From G963668605 sp963793625 (GTDB lineage Bacteria > Acidobacteriota > Terriglobia > Bryobacterales > Bryobacteraceae), in assembly GCA_963793625.1 (NCBI GenBank), contig CAWCAT010000011.1, positions 248,001-312,000 on the forward strand: a stretch of DNA of 64,000 bases, given 5' to 3'. This document shows positions 18,582 through 28,000 of the stretch, in pieces. Numbering within the stretch: position 1 is the first letter of the stretch; every line of letters begins with the position of its first letter. The notes under the pieces are model-generated. The model searched no databases. It was given only the letters and a program-made list of their open reading frames with translations, and was not told the origin of the DNA. Position numbers and translations under genes: made by a program.

Positions 18582-19297
18582 CGTTGCGGGTATTGCAGGA
18601 TGAAATTGCAGCCTGCCGGCTCTGCCCACGTTTGATAAATCACTGCGCGGAAGTGGCCACGATAAAGCGCCGCGCCTATCTCGATTGGGATTATTGGGGC
18701 CGCCCCGTTCCTTCTTTCGGCGACCCCTCCGCACGCGTCCTGATCATCGGCCTGGCACCGGGCGCGCACGGCTCCAATCGCACAGGCCGCATGTTCACTG
18801 GCGACAAGTCCGGCGACTTTCTTTACCGCGCGCTGCACGCTACAGGCTTCGCCTCACAATCGCAAAGCCATTCGCGCGAAGATGGCCTGACACTGAAGGA
18901 TATCTGGATCACAGCCGCCGCACACTGTGCGCCACCCGGCAATAAGCCGACCCCCGAAGAGTTCCGCGCCTGCCGTCCTTACCTCGAGCGCGAGTTGGAG
19001 TTACTGACAGATCTACAGGTAATCGTGGTTCTGGGCAAGCTGGCCTTTGACGCGTATCTCTCAATTCTGAAAGATCAGGGAAGAATTGAATCCCGAGCGG
19101 CTTTCAGCTTCGGCCACAACGTCGAGAACACCACCGGAAACGGCCACCCAAGGCTGATCAGTTCCTACCACCCCAGTCAGCAAAACACTTCGACCGGCAA
19201 ACTTACTGACAAGATGCTGAAGCAGGTTTTCGATCGCGCCAGAAAGCTGCTACCGCGCCACAGACTTCCCGTACACCTCGATCCAATCGACGCGTGA
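18578..19297 (+). CDS. Uracil-DNA glycosylase, family 5 (UDGb)
   Basis: Iron-sulfur type UDG, 239 residues. Motif 1 GLAPGAHGSNRTGRMFTGD (about residue 58) is specific for family 5, and motif 2 is SYHPSQQNTSTG near residue 190. Cysteines at CRLCPRL (Cys13, Cys16), HCAPPGN and FRACRPY provide the four ligands for a [4Fe-4S] cluster. It removes uracil and other deaminated bases from DNA. Translation is coupled to the lipoprotein gene upstream. Its last 48 bases overlap the converging gene. Confidence 0.9.
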   Translation: MTLRVLQDEIAACRLCPRLINHCAEVATIKRRAYLDWDYWGRPVPSFGDPSARVLIIGLAPGAHGSNRTGRMFTGDKSGDFLYRALHATGFASQSQSHSREDGLTLKDIWITAAAHCAPPGNKPTPEEFRACRPYLERELELLTDLQVIVVLGKLAFDAYLSILKDQGRIESRAAFSFGHNVENTTGNGHPRLISSYHPSQQNTSTGKLTDKMLKQVFDRARKLLPRHRLPVHLDPIDA

Positions 19298-19869
19298 ACA
19301 TGCGTTACTCTGCCCGCCTGGCATCAGGTCCGTCCAGCCGATCTCTCGGACTTTGCGCAGATCAGGCTTGTCCACCCATGCACCTTCCACTACCGTTTTG
19401 ATATCCAGCGCGCGCCAGCTTAATGTCGCTGACATTGAATTCGCGCACACGCCAATCCTGCGAGGCGTCGTCATAGAGATCGCTCACCAGCCATTTCCCG
19501 TCGGCCAGTTTCAGCACGATACGCAACTGCCGGAACCCGGCCTGCTTGCTGCGCCATGAGATCTTCGATTGCCCGGTCAGGTCCACATCCGAGTTCTTGT
19601 GCTGCAGCGTCAACGCGCAATTCCCGTACACGTGCCGGTCCAAATATAAAACGGATCATCCGCAGGTTTTTCGTGATGGCTCTTCTTCAGACCCTCCTTG
19701 CCCGGACCATACAGGCCCACAAGCAGATTCTGATTTGCCACATGATCCTGCGTCACTGGCGTCGCGGCGGGCGTCTCTTTCCAGTCTTCCCGAAAGAACA
19801 ATCCGGGACGGTCCTGTGCGTAAGCGAAGGAGGACAACAGTATTAGTAACGCTGCCGTAACAACTTCAT
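19250..19869 (-). CDS. Secreted protein of unknown function, several frame breaks
   Basis: Assembled from three or four frames: MKLLRQ, then LLILLSSFAYAQD (signal peptide end), RPGLFFREDWKE, QDHVANQNLLVGLYGPGK, KPADDPFYIWTGTC, LTQ-type strand around DLTGQSKISWRSKQ, LADGKWLVSDLYDD, REFNVSDIKW, and TDLMPGGQSNACSRVDW up to the stop at 19250. I read it as one beta-rich exported protein of about 205 residues, of a type I associate with acidobacteria, carbohydrate-binding in general look. Breaks are near 19850, 19635 and 19420. No known catalytic motif. The ATG at 19869 is inferred, not forced. Confidence 0.55.
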
Positions 19870-19891
19870 GGGCTGATCATACAATAGTTGT

Positions 19892-22236
19892 TTGGCTCTC
19901 AAGAAACCGCAGCAGAAGATCCCCGTTCCCGCCCCTGAATTTAAATTCAAGCCGCTGTTCGATCGCGCGCTCCGATATCCTGCTCACGGTCCACATTGCA
20001 CTGGCCGCCGTAGTCATCCGCTATCACGCAGTCAGCGGCGGACTCGATCACTCCTGGGCCTATGCCATCAACCTGCTCGCGGCCAGAGGCTTCGTGTTCG
20101 GCAAGGATGTCGGCTTCACCTATGGCCCGCTTGGCTATTTAATGCTGCCCATGAATGTGAGCTCGAATCTCTGGAAGGGCATCGCGTTTCAGTTTTGCGT
20201 GTGGCTGGTTTTCTGCGGCATCATTGCGTGGCTCGCATTTTCAAAACGCGTTTCGCTATACGCAATCGCGCTGTTCGCGGTGTTGCTTTTCTTCGGACTC
20301 CCCGCATTTGACAGCTTTGGCTTCACCGGACCCGATACGTTTCTCGCACTCACCGCCTTGCTGCTGCTAGGGTGCGCATCGGTCGTGAAGCGCTGGTACA
20401 TTCCGTTCGCGCTTACGCAGTTAATCGCCGCGCTTCTTTTTCTCGTAAAGTTCAGCAGCGCCGTAATGGTGCTGAGCGCATTAATGATCTATGCCGCAGC
20501 GCTCTTCCTGCAGGATCGACAGAAAGCGCTTCGCGTTGCGCCGCTCGCTTTTATCGGCACGCCGCTGCTGTTCGCGTTGGTCTTCCTGCTCTATCACCCA
20601 TCTCTTTTCGTCTTCGAGCGCTATGTACGCCTCGGACTCGAAATCTCGTCAGGCTACAGCACTGCCATGAGCTACCCGTCTGGTGCGGACAATCTGAATT
20701 ATGCGCTCGGACTTCTGCTGACCTACGCCATAGCGGTGCTGCTGGTTTTTTGGAAGCGCCGTCATGCGTTCCCACTCTGGATCGCAATGGCCGGACCACT
20801 TTTTCTCGCGTTCAAGCATTCTTTTGTGCGCGAACCTGGCCACGCCGGAATTCTGTTCATGTTCATCCCACTCGCCTGGGCCGTAGTGCTACTGTTCACC
20901 GATCTCGGCGGCCCAGCAAAGTGGCACATCCCCGCAACGCTCGGCATCACCCTCGGACTCCTGCTCGTCTGGCAAGGGACTGCGCCGGTTTGGGCACGCT
21001 TCAAAACAACCAAAGCCGGATTGAATCACGCGCGCGATCTCGGCGACGTATTCCGCATCAATGAAATCCAGCGCTCGCTTGACGCCATCTCCACTAATGA
21101 ACTCGGCAGCCTCAAACTTCCGCTCGAGTTCCCCGCCGTCGGCACCGGCATCTTCCCCGCGCAGGTGGCCTACGCAGCAGCGAATCCCTTCCAGTACGCG
21201 CCCTTCCCGATTTTCCAGAGCTATGGCGCCTACACGGCCTTCCTCGATAGCTGGAACGCTACCGCGCTCGCCGATCCCGCGACAGCGCCGCAGCGCGTAA
21301 TCTTCGAATGGGAAGCCATCGACGGCCGCCATCCGCTGCTCGACGTTCCGGCCATGGCTCTTGCGTTTTTCCGTCATTATGAACTTGTTGCGTCGAACCA
21401 CTCCGCGCTCGTACTGCAGCGTCGAGCGCAACCCGCGTTTCGCACAGCGAACTCAAATTGCGGCAGCGACGCTCCGAATTGCCCAGCCGTTCCAGGTTCC
21501 GCACTCTGCCCACCCCTTAATAGCACGCATTTATCCGCATTTCAGCCTGCGCGGACGCCTGCTCCGCTTTCTGTTCCGAGTACCTGAAATACAAATCCTG
21601 CTGCACACCGCCGCAGGACGCACGGAACTCTGCCGCGTTCCACCCGAAGTTCTCGAGAACGGTGTGCTGCTCAACTACCTCCCGCTCGATCGCGCGGATT
21701 TCATTACGCTGCTTTCCGGTACTGCAATCGATCCCGTGCAGAGCATCACCATCGCAGGTGAAGGCATGAGTTCGCTGGAGCCTGAAATGCGCGTCGAACT
21801 ATCCGAGATCTCCGACTGGAAACTCAGCCCCGCACCGCACACGCAACCGCTGACCTCACGCGGCACGATCGACTCACTGCAGGTCGAGACCATCAACGGC
21901 GTCGGCGTCGCTGGCAGAGGCGAAGTGATCCCGATTCCTGATCAATTCGGATTTTTACGCGTCCAGGGCTGGGCGATCGACGCAGTGGGCAATCAGGCGG
22001 CCGGGGGAGTTGAAGTGTTGCTCGACGGCAAACCATTCCGCGCATCGTACGGCCGTCCGCGACCCGACATCGCTGCACTGCGGCATTGCCCAGACTGCGC
22101 GAACTCCGGTTTTGAATGGTCCGTACCTTCAAGCGAACTCGGGACAGGACCCCATACCTTAACGTTTCGCATAATCCACAAAGACGGCCAAACGGTCTAT
22201 GAGACTGATATGCGCGTACGCATACAAATGTACTAG
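19892..22236 (+). CDS. Large polytopic membrane protein with C-terminal soluble domain, two frame breaks
   Basis: About 780 codons. The N-terminal half has ten or more hydrophobic helices, with SGGLDHSWAYAINLL, DVGFTYGPLGYLM and GPDTFLALTALLLL, resembling GT-C type glycosyltransferase-like membrane proteins. The soluble C-terminal half has a VRVQGWAIDAVGN-type beta domain (observed as FLRVQGWAIDAVGNQ) and ends at 22236. Frames change near 19970 (before ILLTVHIALAAVV) and near 21440 (after LQRRAQPAFR). The likely start is TTG 19892. TACAAT at 19880-19885 would place transcription almost at that codon. The role may be surface glycan assembly, by resemblance only. Confidence 0.65.
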
Positions 22237-22291
22237 TAGGGCCAAAACCGTCCCGCCCACAAACGCTCCTCGATCTGATAGGCTGTCACTC

Positions 22292-23584
22292 ATGTCCTCT
22301 CCGCGCACTGCCGCTCCGCCCAAAGGCCAGAAGCCAACCAGGGCGCGATATTGGGTGATTGTTTTTGCCGTCACTCTCGCAATTCTCGCCTACATCGATC
22401 GAGTCTGTATCTCGCAGGCGGCGCCAGTCATTAGTAAGGACCTCGGACCTCAGCAAGTCTCAGATGGGACTCGTCTTCTCATCCTTCGCACTCGCCTACG
22501 CGCTCTTCGAAATTCCCGGTGGTTGGATGGGGGATTGGATGGGCCGCGCCGTGTACTGATGCGCATAGTAATCTGGTGGTCCGTATTCACCGCCGTCACT
22601 GGAGGTGTCTGGAACTTTACGTCTTTGTGGGTCACCCGGTTCCTTTTCGGCGCTGGAGAAGCTGGTTGCTTCCCTAACCTCACCAAAGCCTTCACGACCT
22701 GGCTACCGCAAAATGAACGCGTCAAGGCGCAGGGCATCATGTGGATGTTCGCGCGCTGGGGCGGCGCATTCACGCCTCCGTTAGTTATCCTCACGTTCAA
22801 CTATGTCAGTTGGCGGTGGGCTTTCGTGATCTTCGGAGCGCTCGGTATTATCTGGGCGGTCTGTTTTTATGCCTGGTTCCGCGACAATCCGCGCGATCAA
22901 AAGGGCGTCAACGAAGCTGAACTGGCCCTGCTCGCCGGGTCCGAAAACCTCGCTTCGGGACACGGCGACGTGCCATGGGGCAAGATGGTCGGTTCACGCT
23001 CCGTGTGGCTGCTCTGGGCACAGTATTTCTGCATCTCGTATCCCTGGTATTTTTACATCACCTGGCTGCCTACATATCTGCAGGAGTACCGCCATCTGAC
23101 GCCGCTCGAAAGCTCAAAGTACGCAATACTGCCGCTCTTTTTCGGGGGCTTCGGAAACCTGCTCTGCGGTTTCGTGTCCAGCCACCTGGCACGCTGGACC
23201 GGCAGCGTCACACTGAGTCGGCGTATCACCGGAACCGTCGGATTTTTTGGCGCCGCTATGTGCCTGTTGGTTTCGATGCACATGGACAGCCCGTTATGGG
23301 GCATGATCGCAATGGGCTTCGCAAGTTTCTTCAACGATCTCGTGATGCCTGGCGCATGGGGCTCCTGCATGGACATCGGCGGCAAGTATGCCGGCACGCT
23401 CTCCGGCTCCATGAACATGATGGGCAACCTGGCAGGCTTCGTCGCGCCCGCCATGGGCGGCTTCATTCTCCAACGCACCGGCGGCGATTGGAACCTCTTC
23501 CTCTACACGATGGTTGGCATGTATCTGCTGGGCACACTTTGCTGGCCGTTCATTGACCCCGTCACCCGTATCGACCAGGACTAG
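22292..23584 (+). CDS. MFS transporter, anion:cation symporter type, with a frame-shifted internal segment
   Basis: Twelve-helix transporter of about 430 residues related to ExuT/phthalate/hexuronate permeases. It starts at ATG 22292 (MSSPRTAAPP). Helix 1 ends AYIDRVCISQAAPVI, later YFCISYPWYFYITWLPTYL and GSMNMMGNLAGFVAPAMGG. Between 22450 and 22541 the main frame encodes nonsense, whereas the adjacent frame there gives LSKSQMGLVFSSFALAYALF and EIPGGWMGDWMG, the expected helix 2 and the loop 2-3 signature. So two opposite one-base errors leave a full-length but locally wrong frame. It should import an organic acid driven by H+ or Na+. Confidence 0.85.
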   Translation: MSSPRTAAPPKGQKPTRARYWVIVFAVTLAILAYIDRVCISQAAPVISKDLGPQQVSDGTRLLILRTRLRALRNSRWLDGGLDGPRRVLMRIVIWWSVFTAVTGGVWNFTSLWVTRFLFGAGEAGCFPNLTKAFTTWLPQNERVKAQGIMWMFARWGGAFTPPLVILTFNYVSWRWAFVIFGALGIIWAVCFYAWFRDNPRDQKGVNEAELALLAGSENLASGHGDVPWGKMVGSRSVWLLWAQYFCISYPWYFYITWLPTYLQEYRHLTPLESSKYAILPLFFGGFGNLLCGFVSSHLARWTGSVTLSRRITGTVGFFGAAMCLLVSMHMDSPLWGMIAMGFASFFNDLVMPGAWGSCMDIGGKYAGTLSGSMNMMGNLAGFVAPAMGGFILQRTGGDWNLFLYTMVGMYLLGTLCWPFIDPVTRIDQD

Positions 23585-23585
23585 C

Positions 23586-24050
23586 GAAATCTACCCATTA
23601 CTGCAAAACGCCGCGCTTACGGCCTTGGGTGAAACCGTCCAGATCGTAAACGACACAGTCGATCCCGGTTTCCGGGACGCCACAGTCGGAAGTGGTCAAA
23701 TCCTGGCCAACGCGCTCACTGCGGGAGTCAACACCTACAACTATGCAGCTTTCGCACAACTCACGGTCACTGGCACTGCTCAATCGCTGATGCTGGGTTC
23801 GGACTTGGTCTCAGTCATGATGGCCTACCAGAATATCGGGCCCGGCAGCATCTTCCTGATCACCGATCAGAATGTCTGGGACAACGTAGGTCAGGTTGGC
23901 AGTAATGACAACCACCAGATGTTTGAGAACCTGCTTCAGGCACGCACAGGCGCGCCGCCACCGCCCGGCGAGGTTCCTGAGCCATCCACATTTGCCTTGC
24001 TCGGGGGAGGCGTAATAGCGATGTTCCTTGCCCGCCGCAATCGTCAGTAA
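23586..24050 (+). pseudogene. PEP-CTERM protein remnant lacking its N-terminus
   Basis: The last 25 residues, VPEPSTFALLGG followed by a helix and RRNRQ, are a complete PEP-CTERM sorting tail: the signal cut by exosortase/archaeosortase-type systems. The preceding 130 residues are Ala/Gly/Asn-rich with QIVNDTVDPGFRDATVGSGQ. No signal peptide precedes it: the frame simply emerges from the 3' end of the MFS gene, and no start codon with a ribosome site is seen. A PEP-CTERM protein cannot be sorted without export, so this looks like the 3' part of a gene whose 5' half was deleted. Confidence 0.55.
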
Positions 24051-24072
24051 CCAAACAACCGGGGGAGCTTCG

Positions 24073-24795
24073 TCAGAAGCTCCTCACCCCCATCCCAACC
24101 ACATCATCCACCCGCATCGTCTCCTTCACCACGAACGGTTCACCATAGCGCACGCCTATCAGATTGCCATAAAAGCGCGCAATGGCTGCAAGCCGCTCGC
24201 GAATCTCCTGCTCTTTCGGAAACAGACCCGACGCGGCTTCCGTCTCCCCGTACTGAGAGCGATAGCTCAGCAGGGCTTCCATGCGGCGCTCAAACTGCGT
24301 CGTGATATCGACCACGAAAGACGGCGTCACGTTCGCGTAAAGCGAAGAGTAGATCACCTTGAACGGGCGATGTGCTTCCGTGTAAGCATCGAGTTTCTTT
24401 AGCCCTGCCAGAAAGCACGCTTCATACGCGATCTCTCCCGCATGGTAGTGATCGGGATGACGAGCCTCCCAATACGGCAGGATCACAACCCGCGGTCGCA
24501 GACGGCGCATATCGCCCGCCAGCGTCATTCGCAGGCTGATCGTATTCTCGAGCCGCGCATCCGGAAAGCGCCGGTTCCCACGCCACGCCAGAAGCATTTT
24601 CTTTCCGGCAGCAGCGGATTCCTCCAGCCGCAGTTCCGGAGTTCCGCGACTGCCCATGTCGCCAGCCGTTAGATCGAGCACGCCAGTCTTATAGCCCTGT
24701 TCGGCCATTCGGATCATCGTGCCGCCGCACGTCTGCTCAACGTCGTCCGGATGGGCCGCAATCGCCAACACGTCCACCGTTGGCAGTTCACTCAT
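24073..24795 (-). CDS. bshB1: Bacillithiol biosynthesis deacetylase BshB1-like (PIG-L/LmbE family)
   Basis: Zinc-dependent deacetylase of 240 residues starting at MSELPTVDVLAIAAHPDD. AHPDD is the zinc/catalytic motif. LTAGDMGSRGTPELRLEES is close to the BshB1 signature, and HPDHYHAGE supplies the distal His. It would convert GlcNAc-malate to GlcN-malate in bacillithiol synthesis. bshA and bshC are not in the window, so the pathway assignment rests on this sequence alone. The rhomboid and PfkB genes lie upstream with gaps of 18 and 6 bases, likely one transcript. Confidence 0.82.
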   Translation of the reverse strand: MSELPTVDVLAIAAHPDDVEQTCGGTMIRMAEQGYKTGVLDLTAGDMGSRGTPELRLEESAAAGKKMLLAWRGNRRFPDARLENTISLRMTLAGDMRRLRPRVVILPYWEARHPDHYHAGEIAYEACFLAGLKKLDAYTEAHRPFKVIYSSLYANVTPSFVVDITTQFERRMEALLSYRSQYGETEAASGLFPKEQEIRERLAAIARFYGNLIGVRYGEPFVVKETMRVDDVVGMGVRSF

Positions 24796-24813
24796 GTCAG
24801 AAATGATCATTGT

Positions 24814-25483
24814 TTACCAGTGCATATCAGCACGCCGGCTGAACCGTTCCTTTGGCCTCAGGAGATAGATCAACGCAACGCCGGCCAGCGAATCCACCAA
24901 TGTGCGCGAACCAGGCTACACCGCCCCGCGAGAGATTAGAATAGCCGATGCTGCCCACCCCACTGAAAACCTGCAAGAACAGCCAGTAAACCAAAATCAG
25001 GAATGCGGGTATCTCAACGGTTGTAAAGAACAAGAATATCGGGATTAGAGTCAGAATTCGCGAGTGTGGAAACTTGATCATGTATGCGCCCATCACCCCG
25101 GCAATCGCGCCGCTCGCGCCAACAGTCGGAACACGTGAGAGCGGATTTACGATCACGTGCACGAGGCCCGCCGCCACGCCGGCCAACAAATAGAAAAGAA
25201 GAAACTTCCATGAGCCCAGAATGTCTTCGATGTTGTCGCCGTAGATCCACAGGAACCACATGTTCCCGATCAGATGCATCCAGCCTCCATGCAGGAACAT
25301 CGACGTGAACAGCGCTGAATAGTGGAAACGATCCGGAGTCACGCCATATTCCATCAGGAAGTGATTGCGTGAAAATGGATCAAGAGAAATCTCGAATAGG
25401 AACACGAGCACATTCATCACGATTATCGCGACGGTCATCACCGGCCGGCTATAGCTCGGCTGCGTGTCTCGTAGAGGAATCAT
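24814..25483 (-). CDS. Rhomboid family intramembrane serine protease, one frame break near the end
   Basis: Six-helix rhomboid. HGGWMHLIGNMWFLWIYG carries the conserved L1/TM2 region, GASGAIAGVMGAY has the catalytic Ser, and WFAHIGGF the catalytic His. An extra G near 24893 sends the frame astray after GGF; without it the chain continues LAGVALIYLLRPKERFSRR and stops at 24814, completing the last helix. It cleaves membrane-protein segments within the bilayer; substrates unknown. It follows the PfkB gene by 6 bases. Confidence 0.85.
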
Positions 25484-25489
25484 GCTATG

Positions 25490-26437
25490 TCAGTTTCCCG
25501 CTCGAGCCTCGATGTCTTTGCGCGAACGCCGTTCTGCTCGCACCATCAAAGCCTTTGCGGCCTCCAAAGTCTTGATGCCTCCGCTTGCTCCCAATTCCGT
25601 GCAGTTCAATGCAGCCATGGCGTTGGAGAAGTCCAAAGCCTCGCGGATAGGCATGCCTTTGAGGACAGAGTAGCAGAAAGCTCCATGAAATACGTCTCCT
25701 GCGCCGGTGGTATCGACGCAATTCACCACAAAAGCAGGCGAGTAGATAAATTTCCCCTCTACTCGCGCCAACGCGCCCTGCGACCCGAGCGTCATAGCCG
25801 CAACTTTCATCCCGTACTCGTCTTGAATCATCTCCAATGCGCGGAACGGGTCGCCCTCGGTCGTCCACTGCGTCGGAAATTCGGAACTGGCAATCAAATA
25901 GTCCACAAGCGGCAGAACGTGGTCGAAACCGTGATAGATTGTGTCAACGTCCACCGTTACTGGAATCCCGTGCTTTCGCGCAATCCCGGCGGCCTTCTGC
26001 ACAGCCGGAGTGTCATGGCCGTCTATATGCAGGAGCCTCGCACAGGTAATCTGCTCCTCCGTGATCTGGTCTGGATTGAGCCGCAGCGAATCTTCCCTGC
26101 GCCACAGGACGGTTCGCTCGCCGGTCGCCCGGTCTATCAGTATGTACGCAGTCTGGTTAGGGCAACCTTTACGGATTTGCACATCGTCCAGATTGATGCC
26201 TGTGCCTGCGAGGCTGGCCATCAACACGTCAGCGCGATGGTCGTCGCCAACGGTTCCGATGTATTTTACGCGCAGATCCAGCCTAGCGCAGGTTACCATC
26301 GCCGTGGCCACCTGCCCACCGGGACTCAAAATCTCTTGTTCAAAGGCCTCTTTCCCTGCGTATGCGGGGAATTTCGGCAGCAGGATTAGTGTGTCGCAGG
26401 CATTCAACCCTACCCCGACCACATCGTACTGTGACAT
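25490..26437 (-). CDS. PfkB-family carbohydrate kinase (ribokinase-like)
   Basis: 315 residues from ATG 26437 (MSQYDVVGVGLNACDT); longer upstream starts give an unlikely extension. PfkB signature 1 region is SPGGQVATAMVTCARL, and signature 2 is DTTGAGDVFHGAF with the catalytic base Asp and the anion hole GAGD. Phosphorylates a sugar or nucleoside with ATP; specificity cannot be read from sequence. First gene of a probable three-gene minus-strand unit with rhomboid and bshB1; the upstream region is shared with the divergent TonB-like gene. Confidence 0.88.
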   Translation of the reverse strand: MSQYDVVGVGLNACDTLILLPKFPAYAGKEAFEQEILSPGGQVATAMVTCARLDLRVKYIGTVGDDHRADVLMASLAGTGINLDDVQIRKGCPNQTAYILIDRATGERTVLWRREDSLRLNPDQITEEQITCARLLHIDGHDTPAVQKAAGIARKHGIPVTVDVDTIYHGFDHVLPLVDYLIASSEFPTQWTTEGDPFRALEMIQDEYGMKVAAMTLGSQGALARVEGKFIYSPAFVVNCVDTTGAGDVFHGAFCYSVLKGMPIREALDFSNAMAALNCTELGASGGIKTLEAAKALMVRAERRSRKDIEARAGN

Positions 26438-26518
26438 AGCAATCAGAGCGTAGCACAATGCACTTGTAAAATCGCGCTCTATGGGATTCTGGAACCTGGA
26501 TCTCATCTAAATTGAATG

Positions 26519-26527
26519 TGCTACAAT
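26519..26527 (+). promoter_or_regulatory. Extended -10 promoter element
   Basis: TGCTACAAT at 26519-26527 is an extended -10 (TGn plus TACAAT) without an evident -35. It faces the TonB-like gene and would give a leader of about 90 nt, which contains an imperfect hairpin between CTACTCAAAACC (26541 area) and GGGTTGAGTGTAG. Confidence 0.4.
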
Positions 26528-26622
26528 TTTTGGTAGGGACTACTCAAAACCAGCAACCTTTGGGTTGAGTGTAGCGTCATATCGAGTGTAGGGCGCTCGA
26601 GCGTTCTCAGCAGGATATTTCA

Positions 26623-27624
26623 ATGCCAGAGCAATACAAAACTGCCCCTGACGACGAGGCGATTGAGACCCGGGATATTCATCTGGATCGGATGCTTCTC
26701 CCGTCCCTCGAAGAACCTTGGTATAAATCTCTAATCCAGAGCGTCAAAGAGCTGATCAACCCGCCCAAGCTGCCTCCTCTGGAAGTAACGTCCAAGCCGG
26801 TAGCAGTAAAGAACATTTGGGGACTGACGGCTGGCAACGAAAGCAAAGCTGGCACTATTTCCTTCCTGATCCACGCCAGCGTGGCGGCCCTTTTGTTGGT
26901 GGCCGGCACAAACAAAGATGTGCAGAACGCCGTGAAGCAATCAGTCACACTGATTGCCCCAGATATCTCCCCTTATATCCCTCAAGCTGCCCCGGCTAAA
27001 CAGGCTATGGGCGGCGGTGGTGGCGGTGGCGATCGTTCTCCGCTTCCCGCCAGTAAGGGTCGTCTGCCGAAAGTCGGCCGACAATTCACCCCGCCGATGG
27101 CGGTCGTGAATAATCCGAATCCCAAGCTGATCATGGAACCCACAATCGAGGTGCAACCCAACGCGGTTCTGCCCAATGTGAACATGGCGCAGTTGGGTGA
27201 TCCGCTGGGCAGGATCGGACCGCCCTCCAACGGCCCTGGTTCGGGTGGCGGTATCGGATCCGGTTCTGGCGGTGGTGTTGGTTCCGGTAAAGGCACCGGT
27301 GTTGGTCCTGGCGAAGGCGGCGGTATCGGTGGTGGCGCTTACCGCATCGGCGGCGGTGTTTCCGCGCCGTCATTGCTCTTCAAAGTGGAACCGGAGTATT
27401 CCGAAGAAGCTCGTAAGGCGAAATTTCAGGGTACGGTCGTACTCTTTGTTGTAGTGGATGAGAAAGGTATGCCGCAGTCACTGCGAGTCCTTCGTCCCCT
27501 CGGTTTGGGTCTCGATGAGAAGGCGATTGAAGCAGTGCAAAAGTGGCGCTTCAAGCCCGGCATAAAAGACGGCAAGGCTGTTGCCGTACAGGCGACGATC
27601 GAAGTCAATTTCCGCCTGCTCTAA
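26623..27624 (+). CDS. TonB-like energy-transducer protein with Gly-rich linker
   Basis: 333 residues. A cytoplasmic N-terminal part of about 85 residues, unusually long for TonB, ends in one membrane helix (ISFLIHASVAALLLVAG). A periplasmic linker rich in Gly/Ser with repeated GSGSGGG-type runs (205-250) follows, and then a C-terminal TonB domain: LLFKVEPEYSEEARKAKFQG, VVDEKGMPQSLRVLRPLG and AVQKWRFKPGIKDG. Couples inner-membrane energy to outer-membrane receptors, or is one of the self-contained TonB-like proteins of acidobacteria. AGGA at 26610 area precedes the ATG. A hairpin after the stop probably terminates it. Confidence 0.85.
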   Translation: MPEQYKTAPDDEAIETRDIHLDRMLLPSLEEPWYKSLIQSVKELINPPKLPPLEVTSKPVAVKNIWGLTAGNESKAGTISFLIHASVAALLLVAGTNKDVQNAVKQSVTLIAPDISPYIPQAAPAKQAMGGGGGGGDRSPLPASKGRLPKVGRQFTPPMAVVNNPNPKLIMEPTIEVQPNAVLPNVNMAQLGDPLGRIGPPSNGPGSGGGIGSGSGGGVGSGKGTGVGPGEGGGIGGGAYRIGGGVSAPSLLFKVEPEYSEEARKAKFQGTVVLFVVVDEKGMPQSLRVLRPLGLGLDEKAIEAVQKWRFKPGIKDGKAVAVQATIEVNFRLL

Positions 27625-27625
27625 C

Positions 27626-27666
27626 CTTTAGCCGCGGACGAGCCATAGGCGTTCGTCTGCGGTTAA
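27626..27666. terminator. Bidirectional hairpin between convergent genes
   Basis: TTTAGCCGCGGACGA and TTCGTCTGCGGTTAAG form a stem of about 12 bp with two G-U pairs around a loop GCCATAGGCG. It lies between the stops of the TonB-like gene and the DUF971 gene, so it can end both transcripts. Confidence 0.6.
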
Positions 27667-27998
27667 GCCTTATTGGGATCAATGTCTCGCAGGTGTTCCC
27701 ACGAATAGATCCCGCTCTGATGCCCGTCATTCCACTTGATCTGCACCGCGTAATTCCCCACCGGCGTCACATCCAACATCTTTAACGCAGGCTTGAACAT
27801 CTGGAAGGGGTCTGGCTTCGCGTTCGAGTAATCGGTCTTCTGAGGTTCGGTACCATGTGAGCCTGTGCACGAAGCACAGGGACAATTGTCGCGCAGCCAC
27901 GCCAATGAATACTCGCTGTGGCGGCCATCTTTCCAATCGATTTTGATGCCCTTGGACTTGGAAATCGCGATATGCTCGGGATCGAATTCAGGCTTCAT
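27663..27998 (-). CDS. DUF971 family protein
   Basis: 111 residues, matching the N-terminal domain of gamma-butyrobetaine hydroxylase that occurs alone in bacteria (DUF971). KIDWKDGRHSEYSLAWLRDN, then CPCASC and GNYAVQIKWNDGHQSGIYSW are diagnostic; the Cys-rich CPCASC probably binds zinc. Free-standing members are often next to iron-sulfur genes, but the role is not settled. ATG 27998 lies 3 bases after the rel stop, so it is translated from the rel message. Confidence 0.88.
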   Translation of the reverse strand: MKPEFDPEHIAISKSKGIKIDWKDGRHSEYSLAWLRDNCPCASCTGSHGTEPQKTDYSNAKPDPFQMFKPALKMLDVTPVGNYAVQIKWNDGHQSGIYSWEHLRDIDPNKA

Positions 27999-28000
27999 CA

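Noticed and set aside
25487..26389. Long plus-strand frame of about 300 codons opposite the PfkB kinase
   Set aside because: It is the mirror of a well-supported kinase gene; composition is Arg/Cys/His-rich with no motif.
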